From NCBI GenBank assembly GCA_028571685.1, contig CM053146.1, forward strand, positions 114,427,431-114,491,430: DNA of 64,000 nucleotides. The letters run 5' to 3'. Under the pieces are notes generated by a model. The model had not been told where the DNA came from. It was given only the letters and a program-made list of their open reading frames with translations, and made no database searches. This DNA is from Heterohyrax brucei (Eukaryota; Chordata; Mammalia; Hyracoidea; Procaviidae). Shown piece by piece: positions 24,103 to 34,839 of this stretch; position 1 is the first letter of the stretch; each line of letters starts with the position of its first letter. The position numbers and the translations under genes were made by a program.

Positions 24103-24173
24103 GTAGGAGTTTCATTCTGTTATATGTAGAGTCACTATGAGTTGGAACTGATGCAATTGCACCTAGCAACAAC
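24103..24173 (+). repeat. AfroSINE / RTE 3'-end fragment
   Basis: Only the tail is present: 'gtcactatgagttggaactg', then 'gcacctagcaacaaca'. The 'cacctaacaacaaca'-type ending is common to RTE 3' ends and some SINE tails in this window, so it could derive from either. Confidence 0.65.
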
Positions 24174-24725
24174 AGAAAAACCGTTTGTATGGAAACTCAG
24201 CTTTATTTGATGTAAAGGTGCTTATTGAGGTGACATTTTAATCATATACATTGTTAAATGTACTAAATTCAAGCATAGACTGGTGATAACTTGCTAGCAG
24301 CTTGATGGCAGCACTGTGTGTTATGTGTTTTTTGTATCAAACATATAGACTTCATAGTATCTAGGATATGATAGGAGCTTCTAAGCATTTCTTGAACAAA
24401 TGATGAAACATTGCTTCTATTTAGTTATAGGGAATACAGAATGGGTTGTAGAAGAAGGTAGTTCTAAATATCAGTTACAGCCACATGACCAGTTGCAGAA
24501 ACGAGGACTGTAATTGCTATGAGTATTCTTGCTTTGTATGTGTGTATTGGATATTTTGTTTACTTGTGAAACATAAGATGTAAATGGGCTAATGCATTTT
24601 CAGTTGTATATGTGTGAGTTATATCATGTTAGACATAAGTATGACTTTGTAACTGTATTCCTTCAGAGACTGTGGATGGTAAGGTGAGATGTGTGCAGAT
24701 ACCAAGTTGACAAGGGGTAGACTGT
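24174..24725. other. Unique sequence, no feature recognised
   Basis: AT-rich, with no recognisable family. Confidence 0.5.
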
Positions 24726-24858
24726 GGTGGTCAGGATTATGTCAACTTGGCTACTCCATATTTGGCTGCTGTATTAAGTGGTAGGCCCGGGTTTGTGGTG
24801 GCTCCCCGCCCCTCAGCTCTCATCTCCCGACCTTCCACTACTACTGTTGCTCTGCTCA
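24726..24858 (+). mobile_element. Possible LTR fragment
   Basis: 'gtggtcaggattatgtcaac' and 'ttggct' open the segment, and 'agctctcatctcccgacc' to 'cacgtagccaggagctc' near its end resemble the 3' half of mammalian ERVL-type LTRs. It abuts the retroviral dUTPase remnant, but its orientation is opposite, so the two are not obviously one provirus. The call is tentative. Confidence 0.35.
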
Positions 24859-25200
24859 CGTAGCCAGGAGCTCCTGCTCTCTACTTTGGGTATGTAATGT
24901 CAATCCAATTTCATCTTCATAGTCAGGATCAGTCACACCAGCCAGTATTGTAACTCCCTTCTTTGTCTGTTGATCCAGAGGTACAAGGAGCCCAAAATGG
25001 CCTGGTGGCAATTTTAGCTTCCAGTTCAGTGGAATCATTAATGTGTCTCCATGTGGCAGCATTCCTCCCTTTGGAACTAAGACATTTAACCCTGCAGAGC
25101 ATAAGGTTATGGGGATAGGAAGCAAAAATCTTGCAAGTGGGTCACTAGGGGTAACAGTGAGTGGTGCTGGCTCGGCTCTTCCCTTTAGCCCAATTAGCTT
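24856..25200 (-). pseudogene. Endogenous-retrovirus dUTPase remnant
   Basis: A minus-strand frame of 89 codons ends at 24856. It contains a dUTPase motif-1-like CSAGLNV, then PPGHFGLL, and GVTDPDYEDEIGL, which corresponds to dUTPase motif 3 (GVxDxDYxGEI). In retroviruses dUTPase lies in pro or pol and limits uracil incorporation during reverse transcription. Conserved positions are altered (Asn in place of the motif-1 Asp; the Gly of DYxGEI is Asp) and the C-terminal, glycine-rich motif 5 is missing because the frame stops soon after motif 3. No reverse transcriptase, integrase or envelope part was recognised nearby, so this is an isolated, broken fragment of an old provirus. The sequence upstream to about 25200 may still be homologous. 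Confidence 0.7.
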
Positions 25201-25745
25201 ATTTTTTTGTGAGATAAAAATTCTATAAGATGTGTGTAAAAACTTGAAGTTAAATTATAATTTTCATTTAAAAATTATTAATGCCCTTATGTTATTAATT
25301 TCTCCTTTGGATATATTTTAAAATATGCCAAGATTATTTTATATGTTATTGTATTACTCTTTGACCTCTATCCCCAGCTTCTCCTACCCTCCCCACAAAG
25401 TACTGGGCTAGTTTTCTAGATCAAATCATTGAGGGTAAATAAATATTCTGTATAAATTCCAAATAAATATTGAGCTGTAAATTCTCGCAGAGTACATATC
25501 ATCAAAGACAAGAGTCTATCATGTATGGTGAGGATTACCTTTAGGTAAATGAGAGTTGGGGATAGAAATATATGTTGAATTGAAAGTCTGTTTAGGAGCA
25601 TGTCATATAGTGTAATCTGATAGGTGCTAGTGTTACCTTCAAAAGGATTAAACTAGAAGCCATATAAAGTAGATGTTGCTATCACTCATTATGTTACACA
25701 ATTTCCCTACTCAATGAAAACTGTGAAGATTAAAATAACTAGTTT
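25201..25745. other. Unique AT-rich sequence, no feature recognised
   Basis: No long frame, repeat or RNA gene recognised. Confidence 0.5.
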
Positions 25746-25894
25746 ATGGGGCATAGTGGTTAAGAGCTCAGCTGCTGAACAAAAGGTTAGCAGTCACATC
25801 TACCAGCTGCTTCATGAAAACCTTTTAGGGCAGTTTCACTCTGTCTTATATGGTTGCTATGAATTGGAACCAACTCAACAACTAGCAACAACAG
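25746..25894 (+). repeat. AfroSINE-type SINE with 'AACAACAAC'-type tail
   Basis: 'ggcatagtggttaagagctc', 'agctgctgaacaaaaggtta', 'cactctgtcttatatgg', 'ttgctatgaattggaacc' and the ending 'caacaactagcaacaacag'. The tail resembles the RTE 3' end more closely than the GTTTGG-tailed copies do. Confidence 0.85.
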
Positions 25895-25969
25895 TTCATG
25901 TAAATTTGTTGCCATATACTAAACTGTGTTCCCCAGCCATAATGGGGCACACAATGTTGAGTTCCTGTG

Positions 25970-26382
25970 GCAACATGAGAAAAAGAGGGGTGCTCCTCAA
26001 AAACTCTACTAAAAGACCATAACTGGCCTGGGGGTTCCCCTCAGAGCGTGGCCCCTAGACCTGCTGCTGCCATGTCTAGTAGAAAACACTACTGAGGTCA
26101 ACTCTTCAGATAAAAATGGACTGGACTCAGGGACACGATGTGACCATATAGTGTGTTTACTTTATGTTTCTGTGCATTTACAGGATGCTGTCCTCTTGGT
26201 CTCTTTCTAAATGAGTGAGAAGAGAGAGAGGAGGAGACAGGAGATTGTTAAGAGGATATGACACATATAGAATGAAGAGGAGGAGTGTACTGTCACTGGG
26301 CAAGGAGAACAGAAGGACCTGTAGATAGGCAGGCATGTAATTTGAATTGTATACTTAATAACAACAACAACAACAAAAATTA
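25970..26382 (+). mobile_element. LINE 3'-UTR-like block (copy 1)
   Basis: Shares order and words with a second block at 34.84-35.69 kb: 'ctactaaaagaccataa', 'ggcccctagacctgctg', 'caactcttcagataaa', 'atggactggactcagg', an A/G-rich 'gagagagaggaggaga', 'tgtactgtcac', and 'aatttgaattgtatac' before an (AAC)n tail at 26358-26380. The A-rich end and the absence of coding potential fit a LINE 3' UTR, probably of an afrotherian L1. It runs directly into the LTR that follows. Confidence 0.5.
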
Positions 26383-26851
26383 TGTCCCCCAGAAATGTGT
26401 GTAACAGTTTGGCTGGGCCATAATTCCCAGTATTGTGTGTGTATGTTGTAAATCTGCCTTTATGATGTTAGTAATGGAAGATGAACCGTGATTTTGATCC
26501 TGAGGCAGGACTCAAACTATTAAGATTGTTTTGTGCCTTGAGGCAGTCTCTTGGGATATAAAGAAAAGAGAAGCAGGGAGTTGGAGACCTCATACCATCA
26601 AGAAAGAAGCAGTGCGTGGAGTAGAGTGTGTCTGTTGGACTTGGCATCCCTGCGCCTCGAGAAGCTCCCGATCCAGAGGAAGACTGACAACAAGGACCTT
26701 CCCTCCAGAGCCAAGAGGGAAACACTTCCCCTGAAGCTGATGACCTGACTTTGGACTTGTAGCCTACTTTTCCATGAGAAAATAAATTTCTCTGTGTTAA
26801 AGCCATCCACTCGTGATATTTTTGTTACAGCAGCGCTAGATGACTACGACA
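26383..26851 (+). mobile_element. Solo LTR, MaLR-like (copy 4)
   Basis: Starts inside the 5' end ('ttatgtcccccagaaatgtg'), then 'cagtttggctgggcc', 'taattcccagtattgtgtg', the mid-block 'aagaaagaagcagtgcgtgg', and the 3' end: AATAAA near 26781, 'ttaaagccatccactcgtg', 'cagcagcgctagatgactac'. The first few bases are lost where it meets the LINE block. Minus- and plus-strand frames inside it are not genes. Confidence 0.75.
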
Positions 26852-27539
26852 GCCATGTATTACTGGAAGTCTAAGATTTAACTTTCTATTTGTTTAGATT
26901 TTCATGTAGAAATCTTACTTTTAGATGAGTACAATTTGTTATTTTCCATAATGTTTAAGTTTTATTGTTTTAATCATAAGTTTCATTACAATAATCAGAA
27001 AATATCAAGTGAAATTATATTTTAATGTTGTCCAGATTTTACCCATAGACTAATAATCTTATTGTTAAGCATGTAAGGTACAGCAATTAAATACATTTTT
27101 AAAATGTTGATGTTACTAGTATATGCTTTCTATTATATAATACCTAGGAGTTTTAAAGATTGTACATATGCATTCAATCTGATTTACCCTTTTGTGAAAT
27201 ATGAAAGTATGGCTGATTTCTTTCAATTCTGAGAATTTTTCAAAGAAGACTTTCTCATGTATATAGGTTGTGATTGAATAGATCCTGATTTCAGCTGATT
27301 TTATTTCACATAAAATTGTAATCCTTGTGATTACACTTCAATCTTCAAACTTCCTATAGGCATTCACTATTAAAAACAAAACAACTTATTTTTCTAAACT
27401 ATATTTACAGACAGTAATTGGTCTGAAAAATTTTTTATTTTTTGTATTTCATTATATCTCTGATCTGTTTAAGAGGCTGATGTTTATCACTAAATAAAAG
27501 TGGAAAACAAGTGTGTGGTCAAATACAGTGCGTAGTTAA
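26852..27539. other. Unique AT-rich sequence, no feature recognised
   Basis: Very AT-rich, no family recognised. Confidence 0.5.
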
Positions 27540-28130
27540 AAGACAAGTAACAGGCTGGGAAAGAATAGCAGCATATATAACAGTCAAAAGATTAGTATCT
27601 AGGATATGAAGATAGATTCTTGTAAGTAAAAATTTGAAAGAATGAATAGAAAATTGCAAAGGATTTGGAAAGTAAGTTTATAGAAGAAAGGGTGATAGCG
27701 TGTAACAAAATGTTCGTTCTTAGTATTTATCTGGAAATTGGAAGTTAAAGCAGAGCTCTTCTAATATTGACAGAATTTATAAGAAATGAAAGTATCCTGT
27801 GTTAACCTTGTCACACTGGTATGGAAAAGCAGTTTCTATCATGTTCTAGTGGTGGGTGTCGAAAAATTAAAGCCTGTTTGTTAGAACAGTTAGGGAATAA
27901 TATTCAAAATCAAAAAAGAAGTGTAAACTTTTGATCCAGGCTTCAGATTCTCTGCGTCTAGCAAGAGATACTTTCACATGTCTACAGTAGACATGTACAC
28001 TGCAGAAGTGTCATAGTTTGGGTAAAGAAAGAACCCTAATGGTCTCCATTGAGAAATGTTTAAATGTATTATGATGGTCATGTTGTAGAATACTTGAGGG
28101 TAGTTAAAAATGATATTCACGCTTTATATA
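27540..28130 (+). mobile_element. Old LINE fragment, L1M/HAL1-like ORF2 3' part
   Basis: The order 'ggctgggaaagaatagcagc', 'atataacagtcaaaagatta', 'gtatctaggatatgaag', later 'gatccaggcttcagattctc' and 'ctccattgagaaatgttta', follows the end of L1M/HAL1 consensus sequences ('ggctgggagaaaat..', 'tatccagaatatataaag', 'cctaaatgtccatcaat'). All frames are heavily interrupted. Plus orientation. Confidence 0.55.
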
Positions 28131-28539
28131 TCAGGAAATATTTTATTTTGCATTATCTCTTCATTGAGAAGAAATCATTCTGATTGATACCTGAGATTCT
28201 GGCTGCTTGAAATGCAGTCAGTTTCTTGAACCACAGAAAATAATGCCCAATATTGTCCCACCCCCACCACCTCATCTTCTGTGATTGTAAATGAAGGGAG
28301 GGAATTACAGAGCCATACAGTGCATCATTTCCTTTCTGTAGATCGCACTGCACATTTTATAATTTAGTAGTATGTTAAGTTTGTTGCTTTTGTTGTAGAG
28401 TACATATACCAAAAATATATGCACTATTTCAGTAATAAACATTCCTGAGTAGTAACACACAAATTAAGGAATAGACAGTTGCCCCATATTTCAGTATCTC
28501 TAACCAATATATTGTTTTATTTGTTTCTGGAGGGAAATT
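28131..28539. other. Unique sequence or unrecognised LINE remnant
   Basis: Bridges two old LINE fragments; too diverged to assign. Confidence 0.35.
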
Positions 28540-29070
28540 TATAATAGTTGTTTTTCTGCAACTTGCCTTTTTCACTTTGTATTCTGTTTTTAATTCATCC
28601 ACATTGATGGGAGTAGCTGCAGCTCATCCATTTTTCTGCTGTAGAGCAGTAGATTTTGAATAGTTTTGACTGGAAGCCACCATAAAGAATACATCTTACA
28701 TTGCACATCAATGTATATATAGGCACACACACAAAATTTAAACTGAAGTTTCTCAAAGCAGTGTAGTTTTGCTATGAAGCAATCACTCTGATGTTTTTTG
28801 GCCCATCGTACTTTATCTTAAAAAAACAAAAAACAACTAATTGTGACCCAGTACATTGATTTATTAATTTGGCTGTTGTTTAATATTTAATTGTAGGCAT
28901 GCATCAGACTAGATTCGTTCATTGGTTTCTTTGACTGTGGACATTTCGTTTGTTATGGTCATTCTCATGTACAGTGTACACAACCATGAACATTTTCGTG
29001 CATATCTCTGGGACATCAAAAGTAGGCTCTTTATGGTAATGGCATTACACAGCCTTACAGTGAGTATGCA

Positions 29071-29261
29071 CTTGAGTGGTACAGGTGGTTAACAGTCAGA
29101 TACTAATGGAAAAGTTGGCATTTAGAATTGACTGTTGGTGCCTCAGAAGAAAGGACTGGCAAAATACTTCCCCATATCAGCCATTGAAAACCCTTTGGAG
29201 CACAGCTTTACTCTGACACACTTGAGTTCACCATGCATTGGAATTGACACCAACTGGCTTT
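29071..29261 (+). repeat. AfroSINE-type SINE, long variant (type B), inside old LINE
   Basis: 'acttgagtggtacaggtgg' head, centre 'cctcagaagaaaggactggc' and 'tcagccattgaaaaccctt', tail 'ccatgcattggaattgacac'. Its position inside the LINE shows that it inserted later. Confidence 0.82.
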
Positions 29262-29470
29262 AGCATGGGTATACTTGTTTACTTTGGTGTGTATTGGCAA
29301 ACTGTTCTCCAAGGTGATTGGTGCTGGTGTACTCTCAGCAACAGTGTAAAACACTTCCCACTGCTCCGTTTGTCTGCAATATATTTGTTTTCCAACATTT
29401 GAGAAGTTGAACAAAGTTGATCCATAGGAAAAAGTTGTGGCTGCTGCTTCTGTAAAGATTGACATCGTTG

Positions 29471-29560
29471 GATATGCTATAGGACAGTTATGGCATTTCT
29501 GCTCTGTCCTGTAGGGTCTCTGTGATTTAGAATTGACAGTGTTCTGTTTTTGTTTTTGTT
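29471..29560 (+). repeat. AfroSINE-type SINE 3' fragment
   Basis: Only the second half is present: 'ctgctctgtcctgtagggtc', 'tctgtgatttagaattgac', ending in a GTTTTTG-rich run. Confidence 0.65.
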
Positions 29561-30154
29561 CTGATCCACCTTTTAATTGTTGACAATCTTAGAATGGTCC
29601 CATTTGTATTATTGTTATTGGTAACTTTTAGTGACGCCTTAAGCATCATTCTATTTGATAATGAGACATTTCTGTTCTTTCTATTATTTATGATTTTTAT
29701 ACATTCTTCTTTTGTTTTGAAGGACTTTGTGAATGATTCATTGCATTTCCCTTGTGTCCAAGATGTTAATCCCTTCTTACTGTGGATATGTCACTCTCTA
29801 GTCTGACACTTGTTCCATTCTTCATGTAGTATCTTTTGATGAAGAAAATATGTTCATTTCAGTATAGTTGAATTTGTTGGTTTTTTTAATTTATAAATTA
29901 TGCTTTTAAAAATCTTGTTTAGGAAATTGTTTCTAGCCCTTAAATTCAATCTTTAATTCACATGTAATTGGTTTGTACTTATTGTGTCAGGTAGAGATCT
30001 AATTTTATTTTTCCACTTAGATAACCATTTACCTCAGGGACGTTCAATGAAACATACAACTTTTCCCATTGGTTTTATGTTTAATAATGGCATGGATTAC
30101 TTTCTAAGCTTTCAAGTTTGTTAACGGGTCAGTTTATGTATAGCTATAAAATTC

Positions 30155-30305
30155 TGATTTTATTCATTCATTCAACACTTATTTGTTAATTTACTGTGTT
30201 CTATCAGACAGTTTTCTAGGGGTTCGCTATAACTCAGTGGACAAAGCAAGGAACCCTGAACTGTGGAGCATGTATTCTAGTATGAGAAGACATAAACAAT
30301 AAATA
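30155..30305 (+). repeat. Ancient mammal-wide repeat fragment (class unresolved)
   Basis: 'attcattcattcaacactta', 'gttttctaggggttcgc', 'cagtggacaaagcaagg', 'tgtattctag', 'gacataaacaataaat' follow the widespread mammalian sequence 'ttcaacaaatatttattgag..caggcactg..gtgaacaaaacagac..ttacattctag..acaataa'. Often labelled L2-age; the precise family is not clear to me. Confidence 0.45.
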
Positions 30306-30322
30306 TTACATGAATATATAGT

Positions 30323-30540
30323 ATGTTGTTGTCTGCTATTGAGTTGATTTTTAACTCATGTCAACCCTATAGTGACCTATAGGATGGAGTAGAACTGTCC
30401 CACAGGGTTTCCAAGGATATAAACTTTTTGGGAGAGGGTCACTAGAGCTTTTCCCCCATGGAGCTGTTGCTGGGTTGGCCCAGTTGAGAGGATTTTTATT
30501 TTCAGTTAGCAGGTGAACATTTAACCTTTGAACCACCATA
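30323..30540 (-). repeat. AfroSINE-type SINE, extended variant (type C)
   Basis: Tail left ('gttgttgtctgctattgag'), 'gacctataggatggagtaga', central extension 'ccaaggatataaacttttt' and 'agcttttcccccatggagc', head right ('cagttagcaggtgaacat'). A short extra segment ('gttgggttggcccagttgag'-like) lies in the middle. Confidence 0.8.
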
Positions 30541-30794
30541 TTAAAAGATGATAAATCCTTGTTTTCTAAATTCTGTTCTTCTGTATAGAAAATAAAGAAA
30601 GAAAAACAGATGGTTGGTTTTGACAGGATTGGAGGAAAGATTTGGAATATTTAAAAGAACTGACACATCTGTATATTAGCGGAGGCCCCCAGAAGTGTGT
30701 TGTTTGTTCTTGGCCATTTTGTTTACCATATTAACTTTGGAATTAGTTTGTCTCGAATCATAAAAGTACCCAGATATTTTAACATGCATAACGA

Positions 30795-31650
30795 TCAAAG
30801 TTTTGTTGTTGGGTGCCATTAAGTTGTCTCTGACTCTTAGAGACCCTGTGTACAACAGAACAAAACCCTGCCCAGTCCCGTGCCATCCTCAGAATTGTTG
30901 CTATGTTTGTACCAGTTGCTGTAGCTACTGTGTCAGTTTATCTCATTGAGGATCGTCTGTTTCACTGACCCTTACTTTGCCAAGGATGCTGTCCTTCTTC
31001 AGGGCCTGGTTCCCTCTGATAACAAGTCCAAAGTACATGAGGTGAAGTCTTACCATCTGTGCTTCTAAGAAGCGTTCTGATTGTACTCTTTCCAAGACAG
31101 ATATTTTCATTCTTACGGTGGTCTTCTGGGGCATATTAATACTCTTTTCCAACACCATAGTTCAGAGGCATCAGTTCTTAGTTCTTCCGTGGTCTTTGTC
31201 AAGCTTCTGCATGCTTATGAGGCAGTTGAAAACACCATAGCTTGAGTTAGGCGCACCTTATTCCTCAAAGTGGTGTCTTAGCTTTTCGGTACTTAAAAGA
31301 GGTCTTTTACAGCAGATGTGACCATTGCAATGTGTTAATTAATGTTTTGACTGCTGCTTCCGTGACATTGTTTGTGGATTCAAGTAAAATGAAATCTTTG
31401 ACAGCTTCAGTATGTTCTCCACGTATAATGTTGCTTATAGGCCCAGTTGTGAGGATTTTTGTTTCCTTTATGTTGAAGTCAAACCCACAGTAAAATTGTC
31501 TTTGATCTTCATCAGCAAGTCCTTCAAGTGCTCTTTGCATTTAACCGACAAAGTTGTATCTTTCATGCATATTTCAGCCTGTTAACCTTCCTCCAGTCCT
31601 GATGCTGCATTCTTTTTCTTATAGTCCAGATTCTGGGATTATTGTCAAAG
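30795..31650 (-). mobile_element. RTE (BovB-type) LINE fragment, copy 1
   Basis: Minus-strand frames carry the RT-domain C-terminal side of RTE/BovB ORF2: 31307-31540 includes KETKILTTGPIS and EAVKDFILLEST, equivalent to the BovB 'QKTKIMASGPIT..VSDFIFLGS' section; 30943-31158 includes FLEAQMVRLHLMYFGLVIRG and ALKKDSILGKV, equivalent to the 'SLEGLMLKLKLQYFGHLMRR..LEKTLMLGGI' end of ORF2. The left end (30806-30870) is the element's 3' terminus and resembles the SINE tails of this window. Two or more frameshifts and the loss of everything 5' of the palm make it inactive. RTE/BovB elements are known in afrotherians, and horizontal transfer of BovB between vertebrates is established. Confidence 0.75.
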
Positions 31651-32224
31651 TCTAAAATCATAAATACACCCCCTCCCTTTTTTGTAAGTATTTAATTCTT
31701 GATTTTGGAAGTTATTTTCAGATAATACAGAGTTTTAAGCTGAAAATTAGTTTCAGTACATTGACTATCTTATTCCCCAGTTTTTTGGATTTCATGGTTA
31801 GTGTAAAGATGCTGCCTGTTGATCTAATTATTGTTCCTTTGTAAGTAAAATCTGTTTCTCTATGTCTGTTTTTAAGGTATTCTCTTTTTATGTGTTCTTT
31901 AGAAGTTTCTGTATGATAGCATTTATTTCAAAGTTTCTTTCTAATTTATCCTGCTAAAGATTTGTTGGATATAAAATTTGATAACTTTTGACAGTGTTGG
32001 AAAACTTGTAACAGTTATCTCTTGGGCTGTATCTGTATAATTTTTCGGAACTGATTTCCTTCCATTTCTTTAATTATTTTCTTCCTCAGTGACCTTTATG
32101 CTTTTCAATAAAACTGTCATTTTTTTAAATTTCTGTTACTAGATTTCATTTTTTTAAAAAACTTTTTTTTTTAAAAAATAACCTGCTTGGTCATATTTAT
32201 GATTTGCCATTCTTGTTTGTAAAG
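31651..32224. other. AT-rich sequence, possibly old LINE remnant
   Basis: T-rich text such as 'ttcctttgtaagtaaaatct', 'gaactgatttccttccattt' has the feel of antisense L1 3' UTR, but I cannot align it confidently. Confidence 0.3.
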
Positions 32225-33145
32225 ATTTTTAAAATTTTTTTTTGAGAATATTCACAGAAAAACATGTACTAATTCAACAGTTTCTACATGTAAAATTCAA
32301 TGACATTCATTACATTCTTTGAGCTATGCAATCATCCTCACCCTGATATTCTTAGTTGCTTTTCTCTCTTTACCATAACTGACTGTCAGCTAAGTTTCTT
32401 ATCTAATCTTCCAAATTTCTGTTGTCACTTTGATCCCATATAGGTAGTTCTTAAAAGAGCATAATGTGCAAGATAGACTTTTTTTTTACTAGTTTAGCTA
32501 AACTGTTGTTTGTTTTTTAAGACTTCAGGGACTGTTTTGGGTTTAAGGTTTAAAGATCATCTCAGTTTCAGAGGTTATCCACCCTTCATGGCTCTGGAAA
32601 GTCTGAAGTCTGAGAACATGAAATTCTATCCTGAATTTTCTCTGTTTTGTTTAGAATTTCTTCTATAGAATCTTTGACCAAAAGGTTCAGTAATGTTAGG
32701 TGGACACTATCCAGTCCTTCTAATCTCATGGCGAAAGAGGCACCTATTCATGGAGGCATCTCTGGTAAGCACTAAAAAACTCTAACCTCTATGCATTTTT
32801 TTTTTGATAAATTAGTCAATGCAATGTTTGTCCTTTTGTAGTTGTTTCACTCAGCACAGTGTCTTCAAACTCCGTATCATGGTGTGCATCGAGACTGTTT
32901 CTTTTATGAGGTGAGTGGTATTTCATTGTATGTATGCACCATATTTTGTTGATCCTTTCATCTGTCCATGGGTGTTTAGGTTTGGGCCACTGCAATATTA
33001 CTGCAGCGAACAGTCTTGTGCAAGTCTCTGAGTCTCTGCTTTCATGTCTTTTGGTGGTATACCTAGGAAGGGAGTTGCTAAGTCATATGGTAGTTCTGGT
33101 TTTAGTTTTTCTGTCAATATATTCAATGCAGTTCTTTTATACTTT
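32225..33145 (-). mobile_element. Old L1 3'-UTR/ORF2-end fragment
   Basis: Antisense order typical of L1M elements: 'gagaatattcacagaaaaac', 'gcaatcatcctcaccctgat', 'gtttcactcagcacagtg', 'tggtatttcattgtatgtat', 'catctgtccatgggtgttta', 'tggtggtatacctaggaagg', 'aagtcatatggtagttctgg'. These correspond to the antisense of the L1 ORF2 C-terminal coding part and 3' UTR. Strongly diverged. Confidence 0.6.
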
Positions 33146-33214
33146 CAGTCTTAAGTTCTAATACTTTATATATTGTTTTTTTTTTATTCTGTTTTCTGTT
33201 ATTTCTATACCTAC

Positions 33215-33376
33215 CCAAACCAAATGTATTGCAGTTGAGTCAATTCTAACTCTTAGTGACCCTATAGCACAGAGTAGAACTGCCTCATAACGTTTCCAAG
33301 GAGCTCCTGGTGGATTTCAAGTGCTGACCTTTTGCTTAGCAGTCATAGCACTTAACTACTATGACACCAGGTTTTT
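33215..33376 (-). repeat. AfroSINE-type SINE, short variant (type A)
   Basis: Complete reverse copy: 'accaaatgtattgcagttga', 'tagtgaccctatagcacaga', 'ctcctggtggatttcaagtg', 'gcttagcagtcatagcactt', 'gacaccaggttttt'. Confidence 0.9.
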
Positions 33377-34839
33377 AGTGATTTCTAGTCTTGCTCAAGT
33401 ATATTTTAATTTTTTTGAGTGTTTGTATTGCTTTGTTTTTAAGTTTCATATTTCTTTGACACTTGGTAGGAATTATTTGAGGGGTAGCATTGTGTGTATG
33501 TTTTTGTCAGTCATATGAGAAGAATTAAATTCACAGCTTCAGATTTTGGGAATTGAGGAAACATACAGTCCAGTGAGATTTTCCCTCCTTCAGCCACTGC
33601 CAGTGACAACACAGTCACGTTTTCTGTGCTGTGTTGTCCCCTATCTTGTGGGCTATTTTTCAAGCACTGTTGTACTGAAGATACTACTTTTTTGTGACCT
33701 AGATCTTTGTTAAAGTATGCTATATATCTTTTGCCTTACACATACTCTAGGGTTTGTTTCATTTATCTTGTGTCTTGAAGAAATGAATGTCAAGATTACT
33801 AAATTTTGTCAAATAATCTCAGGATAAAGGCTGACTTTGGTTCTCATTAACTTTTTGGACCATTTTTCATTTTAATTTTACCCTGTGTGGGTTCCTAATG
33901 GCCTTTGATTCATATATTTTTGTTTTTCAGTTCAAGGATAATAACTACCTTTTTAGTAATTTGTTATTTAAAGCTTATTTCAAGTTAATAAGAGATAAAG
34001 TGTTAATTTTAAGTTTATTATTAATCGCTTTTAAGATCTATCTTTAAGGTTATTTTTAAAGTGCTGATAGGATCCCTTAAGGTCATTTCCTAATTTGTTT
34101 TATCATGCTTGTATCACTGTATTTCTTTGATTTAGGGACTACTTGGATATATAAATTGACTTTGTGAAAGTTCTTGCAGCACATAATTTTAAGGAGAAAA
34201 TGTGTCACAAATGAGAAGTCATGGCTATTGGAAAAAGACATCCACTGAGAATTTAAGAGTCAAATTTGGGGCCTATTAACCTTGACAGAATAATTAGAAT
34301 GCTGTCACTTTTCTGGCAGATAGAAAAATGAATGTTCAGTTGGATGTACAGGACAATCAATCTCCTGAGAGTTGTGAATATGTCTCATTCATAAATTATT
34401 ATGTGTATATTCTTTAAAAATAGAAACCATTTTGTAAATGTATTTGTTATTTAGACATAAAAGCTAAGTGAGTCTCTCTGCTGTTTCAGCATGTGACTAG
34501 ATTACATACTGACCTCCTTGAAACCTTTTCAATGAGTACAGTTTGGGGTGTTAAGTTCTGAAGAATATGAGAAGCATGATGGCATTTAGGGAATAGCAAA
34601 GTGCTGACATCTTTGTAATCTAACTTCTAAACCTTTTTTATGAAATATATATGTTAGTACAATGTTATCGTTACAAAACAATAAAGAAACTTTAAATGAC
34701 TTTCTACATGTTATGCCATGGTGGATATTTGACTGAATAATACATTGCTACCACACATTAATTACTATTTCTAAAAGTGGGACAACTCTCAAAGAAGAAA
34801 TCATTTTTTAAGACAGCGTTCTATATTCTTAACACATAA
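33377..34839. other. Unique AT-rich sequence, no feature recognised
   Basis: No gene, RNA or repeat family recognised in 1.5 kb. Frames are short. Confidence 0.5.

Larger units (their letters stand above)
28540..30080 (-). mobile_element. Old LINE (L1ME-like), interrupted by SINEs
   Basis: Reverse-orientation LINE words recur in order: 'gcctttttcactttgtattc', 'ttggtttctttgactgtgg', then after a SINE 'ttggcaaactgttctccaag', 'tactctcagcaacagtg', later 'aattgttgacaatctt', 'tttgatgaagaaaatatg' and 'attttatttttccacttag'. This follows the antisense order of ORF2 and 3' UTR in L1ME-type elements. It is split by SINE copies at 29071-29261 and about 29471-29560. Frames are fully degraded. Confidence 0.5.

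Noticed and set aside
26468..26810. Cluster of frames up to 112 codons on both strands
   Set aside because: All fall inside the MaLR-like LTR, which is non-coding.
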